A stretch of 58,009 nt of DNA. Origin: Chrysomallon squamiferum (Eukaryota; Mollusca; Gastropoda; Neomphalida; Peltospiridae). The translations under genes were made by a program, and so were the position numbers. The DNA is taken from assembly GCA_012295275.1 (NCBI GenBank), contig CM022668.1:14574431-14632439 (forward strand). The letters run 5' to 3'. This document shows, in pieces, positions 36,047 to 47,965 of this stretch (its first letter is position 1; the number at the start of each line of letters is the position of its first letter). The notes under the pieces were generated by a model. It worked only from the letters and a program-made list of their open reading frames with translations, made no database searches and had not been told where the DNA came from.

Positions 36047-36743
36047 ATTCCGACAGTGAAAGTGAACTGTGCATTGTCATGATTGGGATGGCTGCTTCAG
36101 GAAAAAGTGCGTCCGCTAATACCATCCTAGGAGAGAAACGTTTTCAGACTAAAGCTGGTACAAAAACCTGCCAGGCAGAACGCAAAACTCGATTTGGTCA
36201 GGACATTCTCATCGTTGATACACCAAGAGCATTTTCGACACCGGTCGTTCACAAGGAGAGATTACGGACGAAATCATCCAGAGTATAACGATGAGTGCTC
36301 CAGGACCACATGCTTTCATCATGGCTCTGCAGGCAAAGAGTTTCACATCAGAAGAGCAAAAAACAATTAAATACTACGAGCAACTATTTGGACAAAAACT
36401 GTTTGATTACTTGTTCCTCCTGTTCACCAGAATTGACGATCTTGAAGAGGACGGAACAAATTTTGAAGAATTTCTAGATGAGGCACCAGAAAACCTAAAA
36501 GAATTAATCGACAGATGTGGAGGAAGATATGTCGGATTTAACAATCGCGAAAAAGACGAGGAAACGAAAGAAAAAATGGTTCAGCAGCTGATCGACATGA
36601 TCAAATCCAGAGAACATGGCGGTGAATATTATCAAGCAGAAGCACAAGAAAAAGAAGAACGGAAACGTGAAGAAGAATTATTGAAAAAGAAAGAAAAAGA
36701 AAAGAAGAAAATACAGGAAGAAAAAGGGAAAAAAGGTGAGTAG
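36047..36743 (+). pseudogene. GIMAP-like exon C pseudogene (gene 3)
   Basis: A clear homologue of the GTPase exons of genes 1 and 2, starting after the acceptor CTGTTTCAG and reading SDSESELCIVMIGMAASGKS. The P-loop is GMAASGKS, 3-4 codons are missing in the G2 region, and G3 has become DTPR instead of DTPG. A two-base insertion near 36233 (GCATTTTCGAC versus GCATTCGAC) shifts the frame and gives a stop at 36286. The correct frame resumes from about 36250 with APGPHAFIMALQAK, FTRIDDLEEDG and GGRYVGFNN. The coiled coil is cut at 36735, where AAAAAAG|GTGAGT resembles a splice donor, followed by minisatellite and repeat sequence. An in-frame TAA just before the acceptor rules out extension into the intron. 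It is probably non-functional. Confidence 0.85.
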
Positions 36744-36870
36744 TATTAGCAGTTCTATACGTTGTAATCGAATAGTAAGTAGTAATAGCAATTGTATAGA
36801 GAGTAGCAATAGTAGTTGTAGAGAGGGTAGTAATAGCAGTTATACAGAGATTAGTAATTATTGATGTATT
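36744..36870 (+). repeat. GTAGAGA minisatellite downstream of pseudogene
   Basis: Five or so units of the type GTAGTAATAGCAGTTGTA with GAGAG, the same family as in the B-C introns of genes 1 and 2. Confidence 0.8.
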
Positions 36871-37488
36871 TTTCATGCTGACAGAGTTCGTTTCTATTTA
36901 ATTAAAATACTGATTCATGCTTCAAAGAAAGAGCAGTTTGTTTGTTTTTTGTTGTTGTTTTTTTGCGTATATTTAATCTATGTTCTATTTTATGTGCACT
37001 GTATGTAGTTTGTAGCAGTCTATATGTGCATGTGTATCTCCTGCATCTGAAGTTGATATAACATACAACAATTCGTCCGCTCTATCATAAAACAGCAAAT
37101 AGAAATTAACAGACTAATTAGATTACGTACAAAACTAGTCTGTCACGTCGAGAAGTAAAACATGATAATTAATAAACCAATTAACCCATAGGACACTAAA
37201 TCTAAGGTAAATTGCTATTTTCGGAGCAATACATATACTTTTTAACGGTCAAAGCTATGTTACGAGTGACATTATCTCTAAAGACGACTTGGTTGAAGCT
37301 TAGGGTCGACTAAGGGCAGGCAACCATGTAGTTTTTTACTTACATTTATTTGTTTATTCATTCTTTCATATACTTGTATATTTTGTTTTACATGTTCAAT
37401 GTTAATACTATGTAAAGTCAAATGCTTGATGCGCTTCACTGAAATTAATTTATCGGAATCCTCCTTGATACGACAGATGCTATGGATA

Positions 37489-37809
37489 TACAGATCTAAT
37501 ACAACCATCATAAAATAGCATGTTTATTACATCATTACTTTAGTTTAAAACCTGTGATGTACACACGAATTCAAAGTATTAATATCTGTTATGTCACACT
37601 CTGTTTGCTCGTTGTAATTTATTTATGTATGATATGTGATCAGATAGTTAATAAAACTGTTAACCAGTAAACGAAAGTGAGTCATCATAAGTACCTATTT
37701 TCGTGGAAATACGTTTTCCTCAGAAACAGAGCTGTTTTGTCAACATTTATATAAAGCACGAACGAGTACTGTGTTTTATTTGTCATCAAGCAGTTATCAC
37801 AAACTAATT
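37489..37809 (+). repeat. Near-identical copy of 33093-33413 abutting the gap
   Basis: Differs from 33093-33413 at only a handful of positions and includes a P1a module (TTTTCGTGGAAATACG, TTTATATAAAG). It stops at the first N, so the first exon expected about 110 bp further on would lie in or beyond the gap. Confidence 0.85.
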
Positions 37810-38009
37810 NNNNNNNNNNNNNNNNNNNNNNNNNNNNNNNNNNNNNNNNNNNNNNNNNNNNNNNNNNNNNNNNNNNNNNNNNNNNNNNNNNNNNNNNNNN
37901 NNNNNNNNNNNNNNNNNNNNNNNNNNNNNNNNNNNNNNNNNNNNNNNNNNNNNNNNNNNNNNNNNNNNNNNNNNNNNNNNNNNNNNNNNNNNNNNNNNNN
38001 NNNNNNNNN
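37810..38009. other. Assembly gap (200 N)
   Basis: Exactly 200 N, the size conventionally used for a gap of unknown length. It separates the promoter/hAT array from the 1.1-kb array. Confidence 0.99.
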
Positions 38010-38460
38010 AACAATAATACAAATAAAATATCGGTACTTGTATCATAAAGTGTTGCATTGGTTCACACAGATTATAAATAAAGAAAAGGTGCTCCCACAA
38101 AGAGGGCGAAATTAAACACGAACGATGTTGCAATTCAAGGGAGAGAATTTAATTTTTTTTTCAATTTTTTTTTGTCACGAATTCTCATCATTAGCTTTTG
38201 TCGTCGCTGGAGTTTGTTTTCTTTTCTTGTTGTCGTTGTTGTTGTTAGTTGTTGCTGCTATTGTTACTGTTCTGAAAGGTGGTCAAATTTAGTTTTATTT
38301 GCTGTCACTTTTTGTCTTTTTATTTTAATGTTTTGTTTCAGAATTTACACACACAAGAATACACACACACACTTTCATCGTGGTGTTGTTAATACTTCAT
38401 TCTTCGTGATATTTTGTTAACAAGTAGGTATGTTATTATTATTATTATTATTATTATTTA
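38010..38460 (+). repeat. 1.1-kb repeat, divergent unit U0a, part 1
   Basis: Shares AAGAGGGCGAAATT, TTTTGTCACGAATTCTC and the GTTGTTGTT-rich block with the unit at 40470. It ends at an (ATT)n tract (38427-38459). Confidence 0.7.
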
Positions 38461-39205
38461 GGTACCGGCATGCAATATTTTTCTGACTTTAATTTCACAT
38501 AATATGCAAAAAGAATGAAAGCACAAAAAAAAAAAATGATGACTCAATCTCCAGCGGTTAAGAAGATATATACAAATCGGTGCGACAGGTATTTGGTTGG
38601 TTTTCAGCCCAATTTTGAGTAATTAACAGAAAGGGTTACATTGGCCAGCTGTAGTTTGAAAAGTAATTGACAAAAAGGGCTGAAAGTCAACAAGAGTGAG
38701 GGGACCAACTTGCTAAATGAGCTCATTTTTTTTTCAGACCTGTATGTTTGTGTGTTCACAGTAACATGCTGAAAATGCCAAAATCTTCAAAATGGCACAT
38801 GGCAGAATGACTAAAAGTTCAAATAGATACTGTGGTTTCAGTTATTGTCTTATTTGACAAATTCAACCTGTGTTGTGAACAATTTATCAAGATCTTTCAA
38901 ATGACATACTTGAATCTAACATTTTTGATAATTTTTTTGTTTTTTCTGACTAGCCCATACAAAAAATTACCTTTTGAGTTTATATAGAACAGCACAACTT
39001 TATTTACATAAGCAGCTTCAATTTTCACTCTATTAAATAATTGGTAGTAATAAGTTAAGATACTGTGATGTGTATATATCACATATATATAAATGTTACT
39101 TAAAAGGTCTACAAGCATTTGATATTTAACCATAATCCTTTGCAATACATAAACTCATCTAATCCTTGGAATCAACTTCAGAAAGTTGTTGCAGGTGTTA
39201 ATTAG
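38461..39205. other. Unclassified ~740-bp insertion in unit U0a
   Basis: Not found elsewhere in the window. It is bounded by ATT and AAT microsatellites. It contains CAGCCCAATTTTGAGTAATT, later matched loosely by AAAAGGGCTGAAAGTC in opposite sense. No protein domain was recognised. It could be a separate transposon or simply unique spacer. Confidence 0.4.
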
Positions 39206-39207
39206 GG

Positions 39208-39245
<38 letters not shown>

Positions 39246-39818
39246 TATTATTATTATTATTATTATGCTATTATTATTATAGATGTTCTTGATTGTTTCT
39301 ACACATATATAATCATGTACTCTTGTTTCTTTATTACAGTAATTTATCTCAATATTTTTTAAGCATAAATATTTATCACTAGGACTTACAAAATAATTAG
39401 CATTGATTTACTGATATATAATAAAGATAATCAAAAGTTTATGTTTCTAATTAATTTGCCTTTATATTTTGTAATATTAGTGTGCATCAGTCAGATATTC
39501 TATACTGTATGTATTGATATATATAACTTTAAATCATCAACATTTCTGACCTTAACTTGCTTTGTCTGTTTCTGTTTCTGTTGTATGTCTTTATCACGAG
39601 TGGCTTTTACTTCGGTGATATTATGTTGGTCTTTAAGCATATTAAGGAACAAATGCTATTCCTGTTAATAAGAAAGTTTAGAGAAAATATCATTTGCTGA
39701 AGACTGAAAAAGAGTAACCCCAGTGTAAAACAGTTATATCTTTCACTTGTTTTTATCCGTTTGATCTTTTGCTGTATGTATGATTCTACAAAACTGTACA
39801 TTATAAATCATAATTAAA

Positions 39819-39897
<79 letters not shown>

Positions 39898-40000
39898 CCC
39901 ACCACCCCTCGCCCTCATACTTGCATAGAGACGCACACACACATATTAAGAACTGAGTGGTGTGTTATTATATAGGTCGACAATCCTTTACAGGAACTGT
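39206..40000 (+). repeat. 1.1-kb repeat, divergent unit U0a, part 2
   Basis: Resumes with (AAT)n/(ATT)n, then TTGTTTCTTTATTACAGTAA, GGACTTACAAAATAATTAGC and GAGTGGCTTTTACTTCGGTG, ending in GCTGAAGACTGAAAAAGAG. Confidence 0.7.
39824..39895. repeat. (CT)n microsatellite
   Basis: About 36 CT dinucleotides followed by C-rich sequence. It lies where the array units have a short TCTCTTTCTGTCTCTG block. Confidence 0.97.
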
Positions 40001-40345
40001 TTATGGAATATAATGAAATAGACTGAAAACAGGATCTTAGTCTAAATAGGAATTCCATTTATATTTCAGATACAGCTTATTTATCAAATAATATTTTTCA
40101 TAATTTTGTTCATAAAATAAAATATTCGTTTCATCTTTATCTCTTTCTTCCCGTTAGTAATGTGTCCTCAGTTCTTTCAGAATTTTTTTCATGTTATATT
40201 AGTTTTTGCAATACAAGCAATGATTTTTTAATTTTTCCGTAGGAGACATTTCTTTTATATTTTAACTATATTTAATGCATCTAACAATGGCTAAGGTTAT
40301 GACATCAATGTACAGCCAATTTCACATGACTATTCGGGAACTACA

Positions 40346-40346
40346 A

Positions 40347-40401
<55 letters not shown>

Positions 40402-40466
40402 GCTACTACTACTGCAGCTGCTGCTGCTGCTACTACTACTACTACTACTACTACTAGTACTACTAC
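40346..40466. repeat. (CTA)n/(CTG)n microsatellite
   Basis: Compound CTA tract with a central CTG patch. The poly-Tyr and poly-Ser frames are artefacts. Confidence 0.97.
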
Positions 40467-40846
40467 TAATAAAATAGCTGTACTTATATCCAAAATGCTG
40501 CATTGCTCCACACAAGACAGTAAATAATAATAAAAAAGATGCTCCGACTAAGAGGGCGAAATTGAAAGCTTACAAAATTAAAATTCAAGAGAGATAACTT
40601 AATTCTTCATTTGTATTTTGTTTTGTCACGAATTCTCGTCGTGAGCGTGTTAATGTATACACTCTTTTATTTTATTTTATTCTATTGTATTCACAGTATT
40701 GTATTTTTATTTATTTATTTATGTGTTTTGTTCTTGTTGGTTGTTATTACTTTATTCTTGGCCTGCTGTTCTGGCGCTTAATGTAGTTTTATGTTTTTAT
40801 TTTAATCTTTTGTTTCTGAATTTATATACAACCCCCCCATACTCAT

Positions 40847-40886
<40 letters not shown>

Positions 40887-41441
40887 GCTTTGATCATGGA
40901 TAATATTTAATAATTAATGATATTTATTTAATTAGTAAGTATATTATTATTATTATATAATTATAATTATTATTATTATTCTTTATGTTGTTGTTGTTTC
41001 TTTCTGCACACACACATAATATATATTATATAATAATGTAATCTTCTTTCTTTATTACAGTAATCTGTCTCACTATTTATGTAGATTAATATTTACACAA
41101 TAATTAGCATTGATTCATTGATTTATAGTTCAGATAATCAAAAGCTTATGTTTCTTATTCATTAATTTAAAAAAGTTTTAACGTTAATGTGCATCTGTAA
41201 TATATGCTGTGCTCTATGTATCGAGATGTATAACTTTTCAAATGATAAACATTTCTCACCTCCACTGTCAATGTTTATGTCTTTCTGTCTCATTCAGTTT
41301 AATTTTGATATTTTTTCAGGAGTGGCTTTTGTTTCACTGATGTTATGTTGGTCTATAAACACTTCAAGCAACAAATGTTCTTACTGTTAATGAAAAACTG
41401 GAGAGAAAAGTTCCTTAGCTGAAGACTGAAAAAGAGTAAAT
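40467..41441 (+). repeat. 1.1-kb repeat, unit U0b
   Basis: First unit to join the regular array. It contains TCACGAATTCTCGTCGTGA (a 6-bp-stem hairpin) and an (AC)n tract at 40848-40881. A 67-residue frame at 41187-41390 ends NTSSNKCSYC. Confidence 0.75.
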
Positions 41442-42531
41442 CATGGGAGGTAATCTAAGTTTGTTATTTTCATTCTCCCTAAACCTCATCAAGTTAGTTT
41501 TGTTTTCTTCACTGGAGTTTGATTAGTTTTGTTGTTGTTGCTGCTGCTAGTGTAGTTGTTGTTGCTGTTGTTACGACTGTGATATTTAGTTGGAGTATTT
41601 TTATTATTATTATGTTATTATTATTGTTGTTTTTTGTTTCTGTCTACACATATATAGAGTAATGCATTCTTGTTTCTTATTACAAAAACTTGTCTCTGTT
41701 TATCTGAATACATATTTTCCACTAGGACTTACAGAATAATTAGCATTGATTTACTGATTTAGGTGTATAATAGAGATAACCAAATGTTTATGTTTCTGAT
41801 TCATTTACCTTTATATTTTGTAATATTAATGTGCATTAGTTAGATATGCTATACCAGATATACTGACTTATATAACTTTTCAAATGATAAACGTTTCTCA
41901 CATGCACTGTCAATCTTTATGTCTTTCTGTCTCATTCAGTTTAATTTTGATAGTTTTTCAGGAGTGGCTTTTGTTTCACTGATGTTATGTTGGTCTCTAA
42001 AGAATTTAAGAGACAAATATTCTTTCTGTTAATGAAAAACTGGAGAGAGAAGATCATTTGCTGAAGACTGAAATAGAGTAACCACACTGTAAGACTGTTA
42101 TATTTTTCACTAATTGTCAGTTTGATGTTTTTACTATATGTATGATACTATAAAACCACATATTATGAATAATAATTAGATTAATGTATCTTTCTGTCTC
42201 TGTTTATTTAGATATATAGATAGACATATAAGATATATTAATGATTTCCCTGTTTATGTGTTTCTTTCTTTTCCCTGTTTCCATCAATTATCTTGTTTTA
42301 AATATTAAAATATTTCAGCATGTTCAATAAGGGCTAATTTTGTTTTCTTTCATAAATGATACCAAAACAAAAAATGGTTAATTATACATTAAACAGACAC
42401 AAATATTCACTGCAGTTATCAGACATTACTTAATGACAACAAATAATAATAATAATAAGAATAAAAATAAAAATAATAATAAATGTGCTCAATCTGTGAG
42501 GGTGAAATTAATTGCCTATGATAGTGTAATT
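41442..42531 (+). repeat. 1.1-kb tandem repeat, unit U1
   Basis: Starts at the landmark CATGGGAGGTAATCTAAG. Order: GTTGTTGTTGCTGCTGCTAG, (ATT)n, TCTGTCTACACA, ACTAGGACTTACAGAATAA, TTCAGTTTAATTTTGAT, GGAGTGGCTTTTGTTTCACT, GAAGACTGAAATAGAGTAAC, CTTTCTGTCTC, TTTCCATCAATTATCTTG, AAAAATGGTTAATTATAC, (AAT)n. Confidence 0.85.
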
Positions 42532-43528
42532 CATGGAAGGTAATCTAAGTACTTATTTCATTCTCCCTAATCCTCATCAAGTTAGTTTTGTTTTATTTCC
42601 TGGAATTTGATTAGTTTTGTTGTTGTTGCTGCTGCTAGTGTAGTTGTTGTTGCTGTTGTTACGATTGTGATATTTAGTGGAGGTATTTTTATTATTATTA
42701 TGCTATTATTATTGTTTTTTGTTTCTGTCTACACACATTTATAGTAATGTATTCTTGTTTATTATTACAAAAACTTCTCACTGTTTATGTGCATACATAT
42801 TTGCCATTAGGACTTACAGAATAATTAATGTTGATTTACTGAATTAGGTGTATACTACAGATAACCAAAAGTTTATGTTTCTGATTCATTTACCTTTATA
42901 TTTTGTAATATTAATGTGCATTAGTTGGATATGCTATACCAGGTGTACTGACTTATAAAATGTTTCAAATGATAAAATCATAAACATGTCTCACCTCCAC
43001 TGTAAATCTCTGTGTCTTTCTCTCTCATTCAGTTTAATTTTGATACTTTTTCAGGAGTGACTTTTCTTTCACTGATGTTATGTTGGTCTACAAACACTTT
43101 AAGAAAGAAATATTCTTTGTGTTAATGAAAAGCTGCAGAGAGAAGATCTTTTGCTGAAGATTGAAATAGAGTAACCACACTGTAAGACAGTTACATTTTT
43201 CACTAATTGTCAGTTTGATATTTTTACTATATGTATGATTCTATAAAACCACATATTATGAGTCATAATCAGGTTAATGTCTCTCTCTGTCTCTGTTTAT
43301 ATAGATACATAGATAAGATATATGGATGATTTCCCTGTTTATGTGTTTCTTTCTTGCCCCTGTTTCCATCAATTATCGTGTTTTTAATATTAAAAAAATT
43401 CAGCAGTTTCAATAAGGACTAAATTTGTTTTCTTTCATAATTCATACTGAAACAAAAAATGGTTAATTATACATTAAACAGAAACAAATATTCACTGCAC
43501 ATATCACACATTACTTGATTACAACAAA

Positions 43529-43588
<60 letters not shown>

Positions 43589-43659
43589 AGAAATATCAAT
43601 AGTAATATGAATGAAATAATAAATGTGCTCCAAAAGTAATGGCTTGTGATAGTGTAATT
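42532..43659 (+). repeat. 1.1-kb tandem repeat, unit U2
   Basis: Most like U1. It ends with a long (AAT)n tract (43529-43585), which makes it 1128 bp. Confidence 0.85.
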
Positions 43660-44754
43660 CATAGGAGTTAATCAAATACGTTGTTTCCATTCTCCATAAT
43701 CCTCATCATGTTAGTTTTGTTTTCTTCATTGGAGTTTGATTAGTTTTGTAGTTGTTGCTGTTGTTACAATTGTCATATTTAGTGGGAATATTATTATTAT
43801 GATTATTTTTTTTTTTGTCTACACACAGATGTATAGTAATGTATTCTTGTTCATTGTTACAAAAACTTGTCTCACTGTGTATCTGGCATACATTTTTTAT
43901 TCCGCTAGGTCTTACAAAATAATTAGCATTGCTTTGCGGATTTAGGCCTATAATACAGATAACCAAAAGTTTATGTTTCTGATTCATTTACCTTTATATT
44001 TTATAATATTTATGTGCATTAGTTAGATATGCTATACCAGATGTACTGACTTGTATAACTTTTCAAATGATTAAAATTTCTCACCTCCATTGTCAATGTT
44101 TATGTCTTTCTGTCTCATTCAGTTTAATTTTGATCTTTTTTGCAGGAGTGGCTTTTCTTTCACTGATGTTGTGTTGGTCTATAAACACTTTAAGAAACAT
44201 TTATTCTTTCCGTTAATGAAAAACTAGAGAGAAACAATCCTTTGTTGAAGACTGAAATAGAGTAACCACACTGTAAGAGACTTATATTTATCACTAATCA
44301 TTGCCAATTTGATGTTTATATTATATTTATGATTCTGCAAGACCATCTATTATACATCATAATTAGAATAAAATCTATTTCTGTCTCTGTATATTTAGAT
44401 ATATAGATAGCCAGATAGATATAGGAATGATCTCCCTCTTTATGTGTTTGTTTCTTTCCCCTGTTTCCATCAATTATCTTGTTTTAAATATTAAAAATAT
44501 TTCAACAGTTTTAATAAGAACTAATTTTGTTTTCTTTCATAAATGATACTAAATAAAAACTGGTTAATTATACATTAAACAGACACAAATATACACTGCA
44601 GTTACCAGACATTACTTAATGACAAGAAGTAATAATAATAATAAGAATAATAATCAGAATAATAATAACAGTAATAGTAGTAAGAATAAAAAATAATAAT
44701 AATAAATATTCTCCAACTGGCAGGGTGAAATTAATCACCTACGATATTGTAATT
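43660..44754 (+). repeat. 1.1-kb tandem repeat, unit U3
   Basis: The landmark is altered to CATAGGAGTTAATCAA. It lacks part of the GCTGCTGCT block. Confidence 0.85.
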
Positions 44755-45810
44755 CATGGGAGGTAATCTAAGTTGTTATTTTCATTCTACTTAATCCTCA
44801 TGAAATGAGTTTTGTTTTCTTCGCTCGAGTTTGATTAGTTTTGCTGTTGCTGCTGCTGCTAGTGTAGCTGTTGCTATTGTTAACGATTGTGATATTTAGC
44901 AGGAGTATTTTTATTTTTATTATGCTATTATTATTGTTGTTTTTTGTTTCTGTTTACACACATATATAGAAATATATTCTTGGTTGTTATTACAAAAATG
45001 TGTGTTACTGTTTGGACACATATTTGCCACTAGGACTTACAAAATAATAGAGCTAAACAAAACTTTATTTTTCTGATTCATTTACCTTTATATTTTATGA
45101 TATTAATGTGCATGGGTTAGATATGATATACCAGCTACTTAACTTTTCAGACGATAAATATTTCTCACCTCCACTGTTAATCTTTAAGTCTTTCTTTTGC
45201 AGTCAGTCTAATTTTGATCTTTTTCCAGGAGTGGCTTTTGTTTCACTGATCTTATGTTGGTGTGTGAACACTTTAAGAAACAGATATTCTTTCTGTTTAT
45301 GAAAAACTGCAGACAAAAGATTCTTTGCTGAAGACTATAATAGAGTAACCACAGTGTAAGACTGTTATATGTTTCACAAATCATTGTCAGTTTGATCTTT
45401 TTACTATATATATGATTCTACAAAACCATACATTATACATCATAATAAGATTAAAATCTCTTTCTGTCTCTGTATATATAGATAGCCAGACAGATATATA
45501 GATGATCTCCCTCTTTATGTGTTTCTTTGTTTCCCCTCTTTCCATCAGTTATCTTGTTTTAAGTATTAAGAATATTTCAGCAATTTCAAATAAGGACTAA
45601 TTTTGTTTTCATTGATAAATGATAGCGAAACAAAAACTGGTTAATTATACATTAAAGAGACCCAAATATTCACTGCAGTTATCAAATATTACTTGATTTT
45701 TAACAATAAATAAAGATATTAATAACAATGAAAATAATAATAATAATAATGATAATAGTAAATGCTCTCCAACTGGGAGGGTGGAATTAATTTCCTAGGG
45801 TTGTTTAATT
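44755..45810 (+). repeat. 1.1-kb tandem repeat, unit U4
   Basis: A 1056-bp unit with a ~60-bp deletion between GGACTTACAAAATAAT and the following CAAAACTTTATTTTTC. It keeps the recurrent 64-residue frame (45108-45302). Confidence 0.85.
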
Positions 45811-46906
45811 CATGGGAGGCAATTTGAGTTTGTTACTTTCATTCTCCATAACGCTCATGAAGTTAGTTTTTTTTCATTGCTGGTGTTTGATTAGTTTTGT
45901 TGTTGTTGCTGTTGTTACATTTGTGATATTTAGTGGGAATATTATTATTATTATACTATTATTATTATTGGTTTCATTTCAGTGTACACACACATATTCA
46001 GTAATGCATTCTTGTTTCTTATTACAAAAGTCTGTCTGACTATGTATCTGGAATACATTTCTTTACCAGTAGGACTTACAAAATAATTAGCATTGATTTG
46101 TAGATTTATGCCTCTAATACAGATAACCAAACGTTTATGTTTCTGATTCATTTACTTTTATTCTTTGTAATATTAATGTGCATGAATTATGTATGCCATA
46201 CCAGGTGTACTGAGTTATATAACCTTTCAAATGATTAACATTTCTCACCTCCACTGTCAATCTTTCTGTCTTTCTGTCTCATTCAGTTTAATTTTGATCT
46301 TTTTTCCAGGAGTGGCTTTTGGTTCACTGATGTTATGTTGGTCTACAAACACTTCAAGCAATAAATATTCTTTCTGTTAATGAATAAATTGAGAGAGAAA
46401 ATCCTTTACTGAAGACTGAAATAGACTAAGCTCACTGTAAGACACTTACATTTTTCACTAATCATTGTCAGTTTATATTATATATATGATTCTGCAAAAC
46501 CATACATTATCCATCACAATTAGATTAAAATCTATTTCTGTCTCTGCATATATAGATATATAGATAGCCAGATTGTTATATGGATGATCTTCCTCTTGAT
46601 GTGTTTCTTTCTGTTCCCTGTTTCCATCAATTATCTTGTTTTAAACATTAAAAATATTTCAGCAGTTTCACTAAGGACTAATTTTGTTTTCATTCATAAA
46701 TGATACCGAAACAAAAAATGGTTAATTGTGCATTAAACAGACCCAAATATTCACTGCAGTTATGAGACATTACTTAATTTCAACAAATAACAATAATAAT
46801 AATAATCATAATAATAATAATAATAATTAATAATAATAATAAAAATTATAATAATAAATGTGCTCCAACTGTGAGGTCGAAATTAATCGCCTATGATAGT
46901 GTAATT
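45811..46906 (+). repeat. 1.1-kb tandem repeat, unit U5 (type a of dimer)
   Basis: Landmark CATGGGAGGCAATTTGAG. Together with U6 it forms the first 2.15-kb dimer; U7 and U9 are its close relatives. Confidence 0.85.
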
Positions 46907-47965
46907 CATGAGAAGTAATCTAAGTTGTTATTTCATTCTCTATAATCCTCATCAAGTTAGTTTTGTTTTCTTCACTGGAGTTTGGTTAGTTTTGTTGTTG
47001 TTGGTGTTATGATTGTGATATTCAGTGGGAGTATTTTTATTATTAGTATGCTATTATTATTGTTGTTTTTTGTTTTTGTCTACACACATACATAGTGATG
47101 AATTCTTGTTTCTTATTACAAAAACTTCTCACTGTTTATCTGCATACATATTTGTCACTAGGACTTACAAAATAATTAGCATTGTTTTATTGATTTTGGT
47201 GTTTAATACAGATAACCAAAAGTTTATGTTTCTGATTGATTTACCTTTATATTTTGTAATATTAATGTGCCTGAGTTAGATATGCTATACCAGTTATATA
47301 ACTTTTCAAATGATAAACATTTCTCTACTCCACTGTCAATGTTTATGTCTTTCTGTCTCATTCAGTTTAATTTTGATCTTTTTCCAGGAGTGGCTTTTGT
47401 TTCACTGATCTGATATTGGTGTGTGAACACTTTAAGAAACAGATATGCTTTCTGTTTATGAAAAACTGCAGACAAAAGATTCTTTGCTGAAGACTATAAT
47501 AGAGGAACCACAGTGTAAGACTGTTATATGTTTCACAAATCATTGTGAGTTTGATCTTTTTACTATATATATGATTCTACAAAACCATACATTATACATC
47601 ATAATAAGATTAAAATCTCTTTCTCTCTGTATATATAGATAGCCAGACAGATATATACATGATCTCCCTCTTTATGTGTTTCTTTGTTTCCCCTGTTTCC
47701 ATCAATTATGTTGTTTTAAGTATTAAAAATATTTCAGCAATTTGAATAAGGACTAATTTTGTTTTCATTGATAAATGATACCGAAAGAAAAACTGGTTAA
47801 TTATACATTAAAGAGACCCAAATATTCACTGCAGTTATCAGACATTACTTGATTTTAACAGTAAATAATGATATCAATAAAAATGAAAATAATAATAATA
47901 ATAATGATAATACTAAATGTTCTCCAACTGGGAGGGTGCAATTAATTTCCTAGGATTGTTTAATT
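46907..47965 (+). repeat. 1.1-kb tandem repeat, unit U6 (type b of dimer)
   Basis: Landmark CATGAGAAGTAATCTAAG. It is closest to U8 (49073), sharing TATATAACTTTTCAAATG directly after CCAGT. Confidence 0.85.

Larger units (their letters stand above)
9060..37320 (+). repeat. Spacer module D, about 10 copies
   Basis: A ~500-bp block found after P2. It includes TTCAGAATTACACACATTTT, CGCTCTGTGGTTTGTATGAA, TGCATGGTTGAAGAAACAT, ATAACATAAAACGTTTGGTC, CAACAAATCGAAATTAACAG, AATAGTTAATAAAACCGTTA and TTATCCCTAAGACTGACTAG. Copies lie at about 9060-9560, 12590-13110, 15660-16130, 17370-17700, 19450-20010, 22400-22800, 25500-25830, 28390-28870, 32520-33290 and 36860-37320. It normally leads into the next hAT fragment or P1 module. 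No coding frame is shared between copies. Confidence 0.7.

Noticed and set aside
37685-38133. Frames running through the N gap
   Set aside because: Open only because N codons were not treated as stops.
40275-40515. Poly-Tyr and poly-Ser frames
   Set aside because: (CTA)n trinucleotide repeat; no flanking gene.
45812-46039. Hydrophobic membrane-protein-like frames repeated in the 1.1-kb units (also 47967 and 50181)
   Set aside because: They come from GTTGTTGTT and ATTATT tracts; frames shift between units.
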